A stretch of 64,000 bases of DNA. It comes from Xiphias gladius (Eukaryota; Chordata; Actinopteri; Istiophoriformes; Xiphiidae). A model generated the notes under the pieces. That model saw nothing but the letters and a program-made list of their open reading frames with translations, was not told where the DNA came from and made no database searches. Shown piece after piece: positions 21,813 through 33,867 of this stretch (the stretch's first letter is position 1; each line of letters opens with the position of its first letter). The translations under genes were made by a program, and so were the position numbers. The stretch spans positions 18,925,501-18,989,500 of the forward strand of contig NC_053422.1 of assembly GCF_016859285.1 (NCBI RefSeq). The letters run 5' to 3'.

Positions 21813-24439
21813 TATCTGAAATCTGTTATCAATGCTGTATTTTGCACATTGCTCAACATATTGTTTACATCAAGTCAGCGAACCGAATACAGTCAGTGAG
21901 AAACTGCAGTGTAAACAGACAGTAACTGGAGCGTAATTCCTGTGAGTATTACTTTGCATTAAGCATTTACAGAAGTGCGGCTTAATGGCTGCTTAGGCTG
22001 TAAAAACTAACAGACTTTCAGTTGAGTAAATGCAGTTACGAATTCAAAATCAGACACATGCATCTACTCTCACTCTATTTAAGCTTTCTCCTTTGACTCC
22101 ACTTCCCATTACTAGTCTGTCAAACATGTATCGTGCCGTGTGACCTGCGGAGCTAAGATGTTGTGATGGAAATTGGCTTTATCGACCCCTAGGCCATATT
22201 TGGTTACAGTGCGTGCCAAATTACTAATCATGCGGAGAACTTCTTGCCTGTCCTTCATTGTGAAATGTTTGTTTACAACTAAAAGTTTAACCTTGGCACA
22301 AAGTTTTTATGATGTCCATGAAGCCTTGCACAACATTCTCAGAATCAAGACTAACCTCAAAAATTCAATACAACGCCAATAAGAAACCTTGTAAAAGTTT
22401 CCGTATAAACATATGTATATATTTTCAAATAAATAAAGCTTATTTGACAGCCTGTGTATACAAGATCCATTTCAAATATATATAACACTATCTGCAACTG
22501 TCTGTGTTTTGTGATTTATAATTTATGTGGCTCTGACCCTGGGAGTAAATGTGGCAAATATGCTGTTCATAACAAACATGCTGAACCTAATAAACAGAAA
22601 GTGTTGCCGATCTTCATTTCTGTACCTGCAAAAAAAAAATCACTGAGGTTCTGGGGGGAAGAACTTTGGGTTCTTTGAACTTCTATTTTTAGTTGAGCCA
22701 CTTGAATCCCACCAAGTCATGAAGTATTGAATGGAAGGCTACTATCATTGAGTGTGAGGTGCATTCTCATACAATAAATCTGGTCCACTACTCAACCCCT
22801 CTATGTAACACATAATTATTAGCATGAGGTTAAACTAACAGTGCATGAACACACTTTGAATGGTATCCCACACTGCTGATCCACAAATAATGGGGTGAGG
22901 TGACTGCTGGAAAAAAAAAAAAAATAGTGTAGGCCTAATTACATGTTGCAGTATAAAAATACATCTGAATCGGAAAGGTATGAAACATTCTGAAGATTTT
23001 ATAACAGTCTGAGCAAGTAGCTTTGGGAGCACCAGGGAGAAACGACTTTTGCAGGATATCCTGTTGAGCAATCCTCCTTTAAACTGATTCAAGTGCCATT
23101 TTGCAATTCTTATGCCCTCTACCTCTTTGTCCACTGGCTAGAGCCATGCATGTGATTCCAGCATTAGTATCAAAACAGGCAGGGTGCCTATCAATCTAGC
23201 TCTTGAGCAATATAACTGTAGGAAATGTCTTTGTGGCCCCACCTACAAGATTTAGGTACTAGATCAAGTAGCAGCTTGACAAGTTCAAACAAAGAGCACC
23301 CGAAGAAAAGAACACTGTGTGTATAGTATTCCACGTAAAGCCATAGGAATGCAAGTAGCAAATTGTATTCATTCTTCTACCTGGCGGTTAGTGGTAGCTG
23401 GCATTTGGATATTAGCAGCAGCCTGTTTGTTAGCACATTGAAAACTGTCATACTCTCCCTCTAGGGTACCTTTATTTCCAGTAAACCTCATAAAGAATGA
23501 TCAACCTTGCCCAATTAAACCTGATGCGATGAAAATCTCTCTCTAAAAAGATAATCTTATCTTACATTAGTGATATCTGGTTCCTCAAACGTAGCACATA
23601 TCATACATCTTGTCTGATCCAGAATTAAATCATTTGTTTTATCTGTTCTACTGTAAACTCATTCCTTGATAAAGTAACTATCTCAGCAACCAGCTGTTTG
23701 TTCTGCTCTAATTTTCTGTGTTTGCTCTATGATCTATTTAGAAATATGCTGAACTGGAATTTCATTAACATATGCATTTTGCACTTTCTCCCAGCAAACT
23801 CTTGCTATAAATATCAGCTCACTCAAGAGAATATATGGTTCAATGGTCCATAATACAGAAATCCTCCTAACCGTATTGTTACAGTCAGCTGACAGTGTGT
23901 ATTTTTCTTCGAATTTTCCTCTTTCTCTTCAGCAGAAACAAGATATTCCTACCTTAGAAGAGATATGTAATTTATTCGACACACTTGCAGTCACATAGGG
24001 CCTGATTTTACTATAGGACGCTATGTTGTGGGGGGGATTGTGCTTTGTAACAAGAAATGTTCATACAGAGTCTCTGCCGTAGGGGCCCGGTAGGCCCAGT
24101 CAGTAATCCATCCATGGCTACTGAGGTCTCTGGCTGGTTCTCAGAAAGCATTTACTGTAGGAAACAGTCTTGATTTGCTGTGTGAATTGTCAGATAACTA
24201 AGACAAGATGGTCTACATTACATCCCAGGAGCGCTGAAATATACCTATCCAGAGGTTATAGGTCCTTAAATATGAATTTCCTTCATATTTTCTCTTCAGC
24301 ACAAGAGCTCATGACCTACACTGTGCACTCAGGTTTATCCTTCTGGCAGTCCAGCAGCCCACTGCATCAGGAGCAGGCCACCCAATAAAAGCCCCATCAA
24401 GGTGCCTTTAGTGGTGGGAGACAGCCAGCAAGCCGGCTT
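21813..24439. other. Intergenic region, LRR gene 3' UTR then AT-rich DNA
   Basis: The 3' UTR of the LRR gene probably ends after the overlapping AATAAA signals at 22428-22437. Beyond it I see only AT-rich sequence, short A and T tracts and open frames under 100 codons with no family resemblance. No RNA gene or clear mobile element was recognised. Confidence 0.6.
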
Positions 24440-24901
24440 TACTAAACAGTCTTTTTAAACGTCGGCTACGGCGACAGATAAGTTGAAGAAAGAGCAAGGA
24501 CACCGACTAATATCACACCACACCTGGCTTACAAATTAGGTAAGCACTTCGGTAGAAGACAAACAGGAGTTTTCAACATGGCGTCCATGGGCCTCTCCTT
24601 GTCGACCGGCCGGTGGCGGCGGCGGCTGAAGAAAGAGCAGGAAACTTTTCAGTGACAACGGCGGCTAGACCAAGAAAACCAGCGAGGTCAAGAAGGCGAA
24701 GAAAAATTTAAATAATTACTGCACTGCGGTAACTTCCCCCAATCCCAGAAACACTAAACTGTGGACAAACAGTGTCGTCAAAACCTGTCACGGGTAACAA
24801 CTTAACATCTAGCTCACATTAGCCAGCAGACGCCCGGGCTCCAGCAGCAGCAGCAGCAGCAGCCCGGCGGACAGAGATCACCCCCCCACCCCCTTTCGAC
24901 C
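24440..24901 (+). promoter_or_regulatory. Probable promoter/5' UTR of the Tudor-domain gene
   Basis: GC content rises sharply here, with many CpG, a GGC-rich run near 24612-24630 and seven CAG repeats at about 24842-24864, next to the start codon at 24902. A strong donor-like sequence (TTAG|GTAAGC) sits at 24539-24545. A 25-codon upstream open frame (24578-24655) would come before the main start if transcription begins further left. Confidence 0.5.
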
Positions 24902-27900
24902 ATGACTTCTCCTCAGCGGCACCTCGTCCACCGCCAGCCGCACTCCTCTTTCATCGCACAGAAAGTGCAGTTAATCTACAAACTGTTTTTGCTGGAAAAC
25001 GCCAGGAATACACTTGAACAAGAACTTAACGGCTTCACCAACAAGGTAATGTTAACACCGGTTTAACGCTCAAACGTTTTTACATTTAAGGGTACCATTA
25101 TCAGTAGATTAGCTAGCTAGCAGGCTCACAGGCGACATGGTCAGATCTGATGCCCCAAGCATTTATACTAATAAACTCGGCAAACACAATTTACTTGTAT
25201 ATTTGAATAAACTGAAAAAAACTTTTGAGTTAAATTCGTTTCACTTTCCCCTCAGGCTTATGAAGACGTCCAAGTTTTCATTGATTCATCTTTTCCCACC
25301 ACTGTGTTCAGTGATCTTGCAAAGGCTTTGGATGCGAAATGTCGAGCTCTTGACCAGCTCACAGCTTTAATAAAGGACCTCATAGTTGGTAGGTACAGAA
25401 TGAATCATAATTTTAGCTGCTAATCTGAAATTGCAGTTATCCGTGTTCAATACAAATGCCTTGTCTGCTACTGGCATTGCACAGGTGTGATGTAGGAAAA
25501 GATTTCCAGTGCATCTTCATGTCACCAAAAACTCTCTCTTGCTGCTACTGTCATATTTACAGAACCACAAGTTTGTGTCCAGCCTGCTGTCAAAAATGGA
25601 CTGAGAACAAACCAATTTCAGCCACTCGGAGAAAAATGGATCCTGATGACAGATGTTCTCAAGTTTGGGCCCATGTTGCGGAACATGCTCATGGCAAGCT
25701 CCATAGCAAAAGCAGTCCAGGTGGTTGGAGCCACGCTGACCCGTCAGCAGTTGAAGCATTTGCTCATCTCCCAGCCTGCAGTGGTCCAGGAGGATGACAT
25801 GATGTGCAGCACCTCCTCCAGCTACAACAGCGCTGTTCAGACCACAAGCTCATCCTGTCTTTTTAAGGCTGAAGAAAAAGAACAAGTTGTTATTTTTGAG
25901 GAGAAAAGCCAACCAGATGCTGTGATTCTTCCACCTGCCACTATCCAGAGCACCAAGATTAATGCTGAGACACCACCATTAATACAAACTCTACTCCCAG
26001 AAATCAGTAATCCTAAACCCAAGGAAATAACACCTCTAATTAGCTGGGGACGGGAGGATGATGTCCAGGTGCAACACCAAAAACAAACATCCTCTCAGCT
26101 GCTGCACTTCCTCAGAGCCAACGCTAAAAAAATGGGTGAACTGGAGGTCAGTGTCATGGAGTGGAGTAAAAGAACGAACACTTCAGGTTCACCGCAGTCA
26201 ACCTCATCTACCACCAAAACACAAAGCTACCAGTTCAGACATGTTGTGGAAGATCGTCTGATCGAAGCGCTAGACCCGAAAACGTTGTGTGCAGACGTCA
26301 AAAATCAAGCACCAGTCTTCAGAGTCAAACAACTGGAATCAAGTGGCTCTCTGACCTACACTTGTGTGATTGCAACAAAGACTGAATTGTGGGACATCGG
26401 AGACGTCTTCACAGAGGTGCAACAAGCACACAATGATGGCAGCCCAGTGAAAAATAAAGACTGCCAAAATATAACTGCTCAAGTGGAGAACTCTTGTGTA
26501 AACGTCCAGTGGAAAACCCAAACTCTCCAGTGTACAGAACCTGAAAGAGAGAACAATTCTGCTGACGCAAAAAAGCCAGCGATCAACAGTATTACCATTC
26601 CCGAGTACCAGATCCGGAGGTTTGAAGAAACTGAAGTTGTGGTGTCTCACATTGTCAGCCCAGGCAACTTCTACATCCAGCACATAGACTCCATTACGAA
26701 GCTGCAGGCCCTTGTCACAGAGTAAATCATTCAACATGGATTCTAATCTCATGTCTGCTATTCTCAGTTTTTCTCAACCCTCACTGATTCCCTGATCACA
26801 TTTACAGGACTGACAGAGCCACTTATCCCTTTTTGTTAGCTTTCTTTGTAGTTTTTTTTTTTTTTTTTTTTTTCCTTTTTAATAATCCACATGTTTCTGG
26901 TTGCCATTATCTTTCTCTCACTTGCAGCAGTTTGAAAGCCAGTGGTTCATATGCCGAGCAGAACTGCATTCCAGACATTGGAACCCAAGTAATGGGTTGG
27001 TTCCCAGACCGAGAACAATGGTGCAGGGCTCAGGTGACGACGATATGTGGAGTAAGTGGAGGTGGGTTCAGTTTTGTGTGTTGGAATGGTTTTGCAAATG
27101 CATGCCTCTAGATGGTAGCAGCGTTACTTTGCTTGCCTGTAACCAATTGGGGTATTTCATACTGTTTTTAGCTTAACCTGCCATGCTCTGTCTTTTGCAT
27201 GTAAGATAAACATTCCCCCGATGGTGCAGGGAGTGAGACATCAATCAAAGTGCAGGTCAAGAGGCTGGACCACGGTGGCACTGCCTGCCTGTCGCTGTTG
27301 AACATCAAGGAGATGTCCCCAGAAATGGCTGCCCTTCCACTTCAGGCTGTGCAGGTCTCACTGGCAAATGTAAGCGGCATCCTGTCGATGTTCTATCACT
27401 GTTAGCTTGATAATTTTCCACATTTATGTAAACTAGCACATAAACCTCTCATTGAACACATTAAGATTTTCCTCGACAGGCGTGAAGATTATCCCTCCCA
27501 GGATTTGCATACATGGAAATGGTTAATATACTGCGGTCTGCTGTGAGAGTGTAGATTCAATTATTGGCATTTGTCCAAATGATTAGTCACAGCGTTATCT
27601 ATTGCTCAGTGATTAAGGAAATGAATTATCTTAGTTCAAGGTATTTTGTGTCCGCTTCCTCCCCCAGGTGACGCCTGTGAATGGGAGAGACTGGTCTGAG
27701 GAAGCAGTGGGCTGGTTCAAAGCGATGGTGCACAACAGGACACTTTATGCCAGACTTTACCCACAGGGGCCCAAAGTTACAGTCGAGCTGTTCTTGGAAA
27801 AGGGAAAGCTCGGAGCTATGAGGTACTTCATTATGAATCAGTCAATTAACTGTGACTTGTAAATTAAGAATTAACAGAATTGAAAATGGCAACCAAAAAA

Positions 27901-28359
27901 GAAAAAATACTAAATACGGTCAATCATAGTACAAATTATTATGTATTCTGTTGAATCAAGAATAAGTCCAGTGACTACTTGACCCTTATAATGTGTGTGT
28001 ATATACAATTTTGAAGCCACTAGCAACACAAAATGTTAACTGTACAATCGTACTGTAATGTTCATTTTAGGAGGGGTGCATCACTGTCTGTGAGACTGGC
28101 CCAAAATGGACATGCAAAACACAACAAACTTAAGAATGTTGGTCTCATGAAAAGAAGTAAGTAGAGTTACAGTGTGGACATTGTTTACCTGCATCTGCAG
28201 TAGGTGGCAGCAAAGCCTGCGTGTGACCATAGCTGCACTTGAAGTTTTTCATTTAATCGCGTGTTCTACTTTTTAGGCACTGTTCAACTTAAAATGAGAA
28301 GACAGGACTCTGACTGGGAGAAATACCTCATCTCGTGCTATACCCAAAGAAAGAAGTAA
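24902..28359 (+). CDS. Single extended-Tudor-domain protein, not identified to a named gene
   Basis: Exons: 24902-25045, 25256-25388, 25563-26721, 26928-27061, 27230-27369, 27668-27822, 28071-28156 and 28277-28359, giving 677 aa with all phases joined. Residues 1-92 are probably helical. Residues 93-440 are Ser/Gln/Thr-rich and look disordered. From S454 (SHIVSPGNFYIQ) a Tudor-type region begins: residues 498-515 carry GWFP and W510-C-R-A, 533-541 carry VKRLDHGGT where active Tudor domains usually have DYGN, and 575-650 look like the second half of an extended Tudor (SN-like) fold (EEAVGWFKAMVHNRTLYARL). Such proteins usually act in germ-cell granules and piRNA biogenesis, but that role is inferred from the fold only. 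Possible relatives are RNF17, STK31 or TDRD proteins; I could not choose. Exon 4 has a tandem NAG acceptor at 26925-26930. A poly(A) signal lies at 29291-29296. Confidence 0.75.
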
Positions 28360-31300
28360 CTTTGAAAGCAGGGAATGCTGGTTGTAGTTTTGTTGAGATA
28401 ACTTTCCCTTACAACCAGCTAGTGTTTTGGTTAAATTAAAATACAGATGGCAGTCAACGGACAAAATCTTAAACACGGAGACCAGTAATGATTCTTAAAT
28501 GAGAGTTTTTAAATTTACCATAACCTCGATTGACCATGTGTGTACAAGTCAAAATACAGAGGACTTTTAGTAAATTTTGACAAACTACTATGACTGGCAC
28601 TTTGTAGTACATAGATACATCAAGGGTATTTAAATAAAAAATATTATTTAAATACAAATGAAAAAGGCATTGACTGGATTATTACAGATTAAGTAGCATG
28701 TATCAGCTTTCTTGAGTATTTTTATGTCTTGTACCGCAGTTCATACAGTAACAACTACAAAGCTATGTCTAGTGAATGTGAATGTAAAGCTGATGTGCTC
28801 TAACATTATTTGAACTCAAGAAATTTCTGTTTTGGTCTTTTCTGTATTTAAAATCCTGCTTTAGACTCTAGAAAATTGTGACTGTTGTCTTTTAAAGCAG
28901 TGATAGGAAAGTGTGAATATTTTTTTATAACCTTTTTTTTATATGTACGGGGGCATGGATACCAAGTTGTGGTGCATGGTGTTTTATTTTGACCTTTCCT
29001 TCCCCATTTTAGACATAGTTTTGTACCCTTTTCCCTGAACATAAAACCAGGGTCCTCAGGTCCTGATTTTATTCCAGTCACTAGATAGTGCCAGTTCAGT
29101 CAGATTGCCTGACCTCTTGTTTTATTTTTTTATAGATCTTTTAATATTAATAATCATTATTAGAGCCACCCTGCCTTTGGTTGATATTGAGTTCTTGTAC
29201 AATGGCAAAACTATTATTTTGTGTGTGTCAATATTTATTATATTATATTATATTATATTATATATATAATATAAACAAATATGCTGCTGTAATAAAGACG
29301 TATTATCTCCAATTGTATGCCCCATGTCTTTCTATATTGTAGAGTAGTGTATCTTGGAGAGGAAATACATGAGGTTTAGTTCATTCAAAGAATTACCAGG
29401 CCACGCAAACCCTCCCACTATTTCTGTCATAAGTGACGCCAAAATGCTCATGGCTCTGTGAACTTGTGTAGGTCATCTGATAATACATGACAAATGACCA
29501 CATTGTTTTTTCACATGCATTCAATTTTATTGTTACTGTAAATAATTGTTTCTACTGTTAAAGGGAGGAATTTGACCAGAACAAATAGTGAAATCTCAGT
29601 ATCTTTATACTGAGATTTCACTATTTGTTCTGGTCAAATTAGTATTTCAAATGAGTGAATTACGTCTGTTTATATGGGTCTGAGGGTGTATAGTGAGTTT
29701 GCATCCGTCATTGTTCACATGCAGATTTAGTAACCTATTGTAGTAGCTCATTCATAAGCAGGTTTGTATTTTCTAGCAGATGGGAGAGACCATTGTAGAT
29801 AACCTCTAACCCAAATGGATGGATATTCATTGTCCTGTGTCCCACTTTGCATATGATAAAATATGTAGTATTCATTGGTCAAAAGCAGTGTAGGCTAGTA
29901 AAGTAGGAAAAACAGAACAACATCAGACATAAAACTGTTTTTTTTTTTTTTTTTTTTTTTATTCTTTAAATTTACCCAGTTCAAGGTAATTCAATTTTAT
30001 GTTCATATTCACAATATACTGTATTTTAGAGTTTATTAAGGCATAATGCTTGATGAAATTATTTTTGCATGCCTAGGTTACAGTATTGTCATAAATTTGC
30101 AAAAAATTACACAAAAAACAGCTTGAACAAATAAGATGTCTGAAAACAAAATTGAAAGGGTCTGAATTAAATCTAGTATATAAATGATTGTTTCATTAAG
30201 GCTGGCTTTCATTTTCCACTCCACTAGTCTTTCCAACAGTTGAACAGCTCATATTGCGAATGAATCCGCAAACCTGTGAGTGACTCTGTGCTCTCAATGA
30301 CAGGGGCTCAGGTCAAAAGCTTCCTTCACTTCCCTGCCCTGGCCAAGCACAATAAATAATGTGGCAGGCTGAGGCCTTTTGTGTCCACACAGATTCCTTC
30401 TTTTGCCCAGAGTGGGCGGAAATCGAGGCGTTTGATCTGAATTCTAAAGAGTCTTGTTGCAGCCCAATAAAGGCTGCCATTGTATGTAAATAGTTTATAT
30501 AAGAGCATATGACTGCTACGGTGCAGGGCAGTGGCTAGTGGCGGAGGAATGATTAGCATTTTCCAAACGCATGGTGTTCTCGGTCCAGCCTTTTGGCTTG
30601 CTAAAAAATACAATATTTTCATTCATTTCCACCTATCTTGTACACATTTTTGTGTACCACCACAGCTGAAGGTAAAATACATGTTCTATCATTCTCATTC
30701 TGTTTTCTACTAACATTCAGTGTGCAGTGAGGTCAGATTTTATGTGAGTGACGTCTGACATGCCCCAAGGCCTCGACTTGACAAATACTTGGCATGATTT
30801 TGTTTAAATTATCATTACCCTTTAGAGTAGTAGGATTTGGATAAATCAGCTTTTAATGAGTGTGATTAATTTTAAGTTTTTATCAGGAAATCTGGTCGAG
30901 TCTGGCGCCTTTCTTACTAACAATGAGATCTCTCATGTCTTAAAAAAATTCTCATAATGAGATGGATGTCTTTCTGATTCCTTGGAGAAATTTGCTGGCA
31001 GTCTGTCTGTCTGCAACTGGGCTGTAGGTCAGTTTGGGAGTACAGTATTAATACAGGGTGAGCAGATCACGTGCCTCGGCGAATGTTTTGCAATTGGCTT
31101 TGACTTGTTGCATCCTGTGACGGTGCACGGTGGTAGGCCATCGCCCCTGCTTTTATACGGCCAACGGGCTACTTGGCAATTCTTGTCTGTTGCTCCTTAC
31201 TCTGCCAAATCCAGCTTGATGCTCAGGCCACACCTCAAGATGGTTATCTTTGGACCTGGCGCTGCTTACGCTGCTTACGCCGCTTGCACCGCCGGCTGAG

Positions 31301-31681
31301 CCTGGTAAACCTCTAAAAAACAAATGTTACAATAGTTAGACTTTTACTAAATTACAAAGTTTTTTGTGGACAACGACAATGTTTATAGCTAAGTTATTTA
31401 ACTTAATAAGCCATTTGTACAAATGTGACTTTATGCAAATATGAAGGGCTAAAAGGTTAGTGTTCTTTAACCAAGTGGATTATTTTACTTCTGAGGGGCA
31501 TTTGGAGGATTTAAAAAAAAAAAAAATTCACTTACTGTATTATGTTATAATTAATAATTAATCATTATAATTATTAATAAATAAAAGTTGCCCATGAGCT
31601 ATTAAGATAGCTTTGCCTACATCCACTTAACCTTAACTGAATATTTATATATATATTTTTTTTGCAGACCTGGAGTCGAAA
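28360..31681. other. 3' UTR of the Tudor gene, spacer and gjb1 upstream region
   Basis: The 3' UTR probably ends after AATAAA at 29291-29296. The spacer holds a TATAT run (about 29235-29275), a perfect 34-bp inverted repeat (29569-29640) and a poly-T tract (about 29938-29960). GJB1 genes have a non-coding first exon, so an untranslated exon of gjb1 should lie somewhere before the acceptor at about 31667; I could not place it. Confidence 0.6.
29569..29640. repeat. Perfect 34-bp inverted repeat with 4-base spacer
   Basis: The left arm 29569-29602 (begins AATTTGACCAGAACAAATAG) is the exact reverse complement of the right arm 29607-29640. The spacer is CTTT. There is no mismatch in 34 pairs. No transposon termini or target duplication are obvious, and no coding sequence overlaps. 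Confidence 0.97.
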
Positions 31682-32509
31682 ATGAACTGGGGGACCTTTT
31701 ATGCCGTGATCAGCGGCGTAAACAGACACTCTACCGGCATCGGACGCATTTGGCTCTCGGTCATCTTCATCTTCCGTATCCTGGTCCTGGTTGTTGCTGC
31801 TGAGAGTGTTTGGGGAGATGAGAAGTCTGGCTTCACCTGCAACACCCAACAGCCCGGCTGCAACAGTGTGTGTTATGACCAGTTCTTCCCCATCTCGCAC
31901 ATCCGCCTGTGGGCGCTCCAGCTCATCCTGGTCTCCACCCCCGCCCTGCTGGTGGCCATGCACGTGGCCCACCGACGCCACATCGACAAGAAGATCCTGA
32001 GGAGGACGGGCCGTGGCAGCCCCAAGGAGCTGGAACACATCAAGAACCAGAAGTTTCAGATCACCGGAGCTCTGTGGTGGACATACATGATCAGTATCAT
32101 CTTCAGAATAATCTTCGAGGCGGCTTTTCTCTACATCTTCTACTTGATCTATCCTGACTTTAAGATGGTGCGTTTAGTGAAGTGTGACTCGTACCCTTGC
32201 CCCAACACGGTGGACTGTTTTGTCTCCAGGCCGACAGAGAAGACCATATTCACTGTGTTCATGCTGGCAGTGTCTGGGGTGTGTGTGCTGCTCAATCTGG
32301 CCGAGGTGGTGTACCTCATAGGCAGGGCCTGCAAACGGTGCTTTCGAGGCTCTGAAGATGAGTCCAAAGTAGCTTGGATAAGTCAAAGATTGTCTTCGTA
32401 TAGGCAAAATGAAATCAATCAGCTGATAGCAGACCATCCTCTCAAGTCTAAGTTCACTGTGACCAAAAAGAGCCCAGTTGAGAAGGGTGAGAGGTGTTCC
32501 GCTTTCTGA
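31682..32509 (+). CDS. gjb1: Gap junction beta-1 protein (connexin 32 type)
   Basis: Connexins form hexameric channels that dock between cells and pass ions and small molecules; GJB1 serves liver and myelin in mammals. The protein has 275 aa (human 283) in a single coding exon, as usual for connexins. Four membrane segments are visible. The first extracellular loop has C53-X6-C60-X3-C64, exactly as in human, and the second has C-X4-C-X5-C ([12 protein letters not shown]). Long stretches such as [14 protein letters not shown] and [10 protein letters not shown] are near identical to human Cx32. The C-terminal QNEINQLI block and the final RCSAF (human RCSAC) are also kept. A T-rich tract ending in GCAG at about 31667 precedes the start and looks like the acceptor of a 5' UTR intron. 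A poly(A) signal lies at 34407-34412, so the 3' UTR is about 1.9 kb. Confidence 0.94.
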   Translation: MNWGTFYAVISGVNRHSTGIGRIWLSVIFIFRILVLVVAAESVWGDEKSGFTCNTQQPGCNSVCYDQFFPISHIRLWALQLILVSTPALLVAMHVAHRRHIDKKILRRTGRGSPKELEHIKNQKFQITGALWWTYMISIIFRIIFEAAFLYIFYLIYPDFKMVRLVKCDSYPCPNTVDCFVSRPTEKTIFTVFMLAVSGVCVLLNLAEVVYLIGRACKRCFRGSEDESKVAWISQRLSSYRQNEINQLIADHPLKSKFTVTKKSPVEKGERCSAF

Positions 32510-33830
32510 GACTCCATTTACCGTTTCCTTTTCCCTTTTAAACTAATCAACAATAATCACACTGGCCAAGGTCCAATGGAGCATCTTGACTGGCATTAAT
32601 GTCACATATACTGTATATTTGATCAATGTCAGCATCCACATTTAGACCATTTATTTATGTTATGTATCATTCAATTGCTTATTGATTCATCTGTTTTTTT
32701 TGTTTTTGTTTTTTTTACTGACACAAGTGTTAGTTGCTGTTAGAACTTATCTAAACTATTTGGAGCCAGTAGTGAAGGTTAAAGGACAACACCAATGTTT
32801 TTGCATGTTTTAGCTCATTTACTACAACACAAACATAATTGTCGTTATTGACGACCATTAGCCAAAGCTTACCTTCATTTGTCAGATTTTTGTCTGTATT
32901 TTCTGCCTTCGAAGCAGCTTTCATTCATTTCATTATTCAAACCAGGACTATGAGGATCATGCAACCATTAATTTTGGTCAAGGTTGCGTTGTTGTTGTGC
33001 GACAGTTCACTTTAAAGTGTGGATTTCATTAAATCCTACAGGTGTGGCAGGTTTGTGTTCTGATCAAAAGCCCATCCTATTTTAAGGATGTTGTATTAAG
33101 TCATGCCATACTAAAATTAAAGGAAAGGCTGACAGCCTGAAGACCCCAGAAAATTCCAAAATGTAAAAAACTGTTAAAAGATAAACTTTGGAAAGTGCTT
33201 AGTAGTAAGTAAATGTGACTTCTAGTAAATCAGACAAAATGTGCTAAAAAAAATAAAAGACCGGTTCGGGTTTGAAAAGAGGCAGAGATTACTGTAGAGA
33301 TAAAAATGCTGGATAAGAGAGTCAACTTTTTCATTTAGATAAAAAATAATGCTACTATGTATCATATTTAATCCAGTCTGAATCAAAGCTAGAGCAAAGT
33401 AATGGAGAAAAAGGTATTAATGTGATTGAAATGAATTGTAGGAACAGTACCGATTCTTTAAACCAGTGGCAGAATGCTTGGATTATAGTGAACTCAGTTG
33501 TCATTGATTATGCTAAACTTTGGGCTGACAGCTATAACTCTTACATAATTTGGCATTCTGCAATGGAAATATCATAATAGTTGGTGCTAGAAAACCAAAG
33601 AGAGTCTTAAATATTGTCCAGTTATGGACAACTGTCATTGGATATTATATTGCCAATGTAACATGGAGAGAAAATAGATTTTAAATGAAATTTTCCCTCA
33701 AACATTTGTACATCCTGACTTTTTAACACTTGATATCTTTTACCCCAGTTGCATACTTAGAATGATCTACATCCAAAAAGTAAGGTAAAGTCAGGCCCTC
33801 ACTTTGACATGTCACTAAATCTTCATCCTG

Positions 33831-33867
<37 letters not shown>

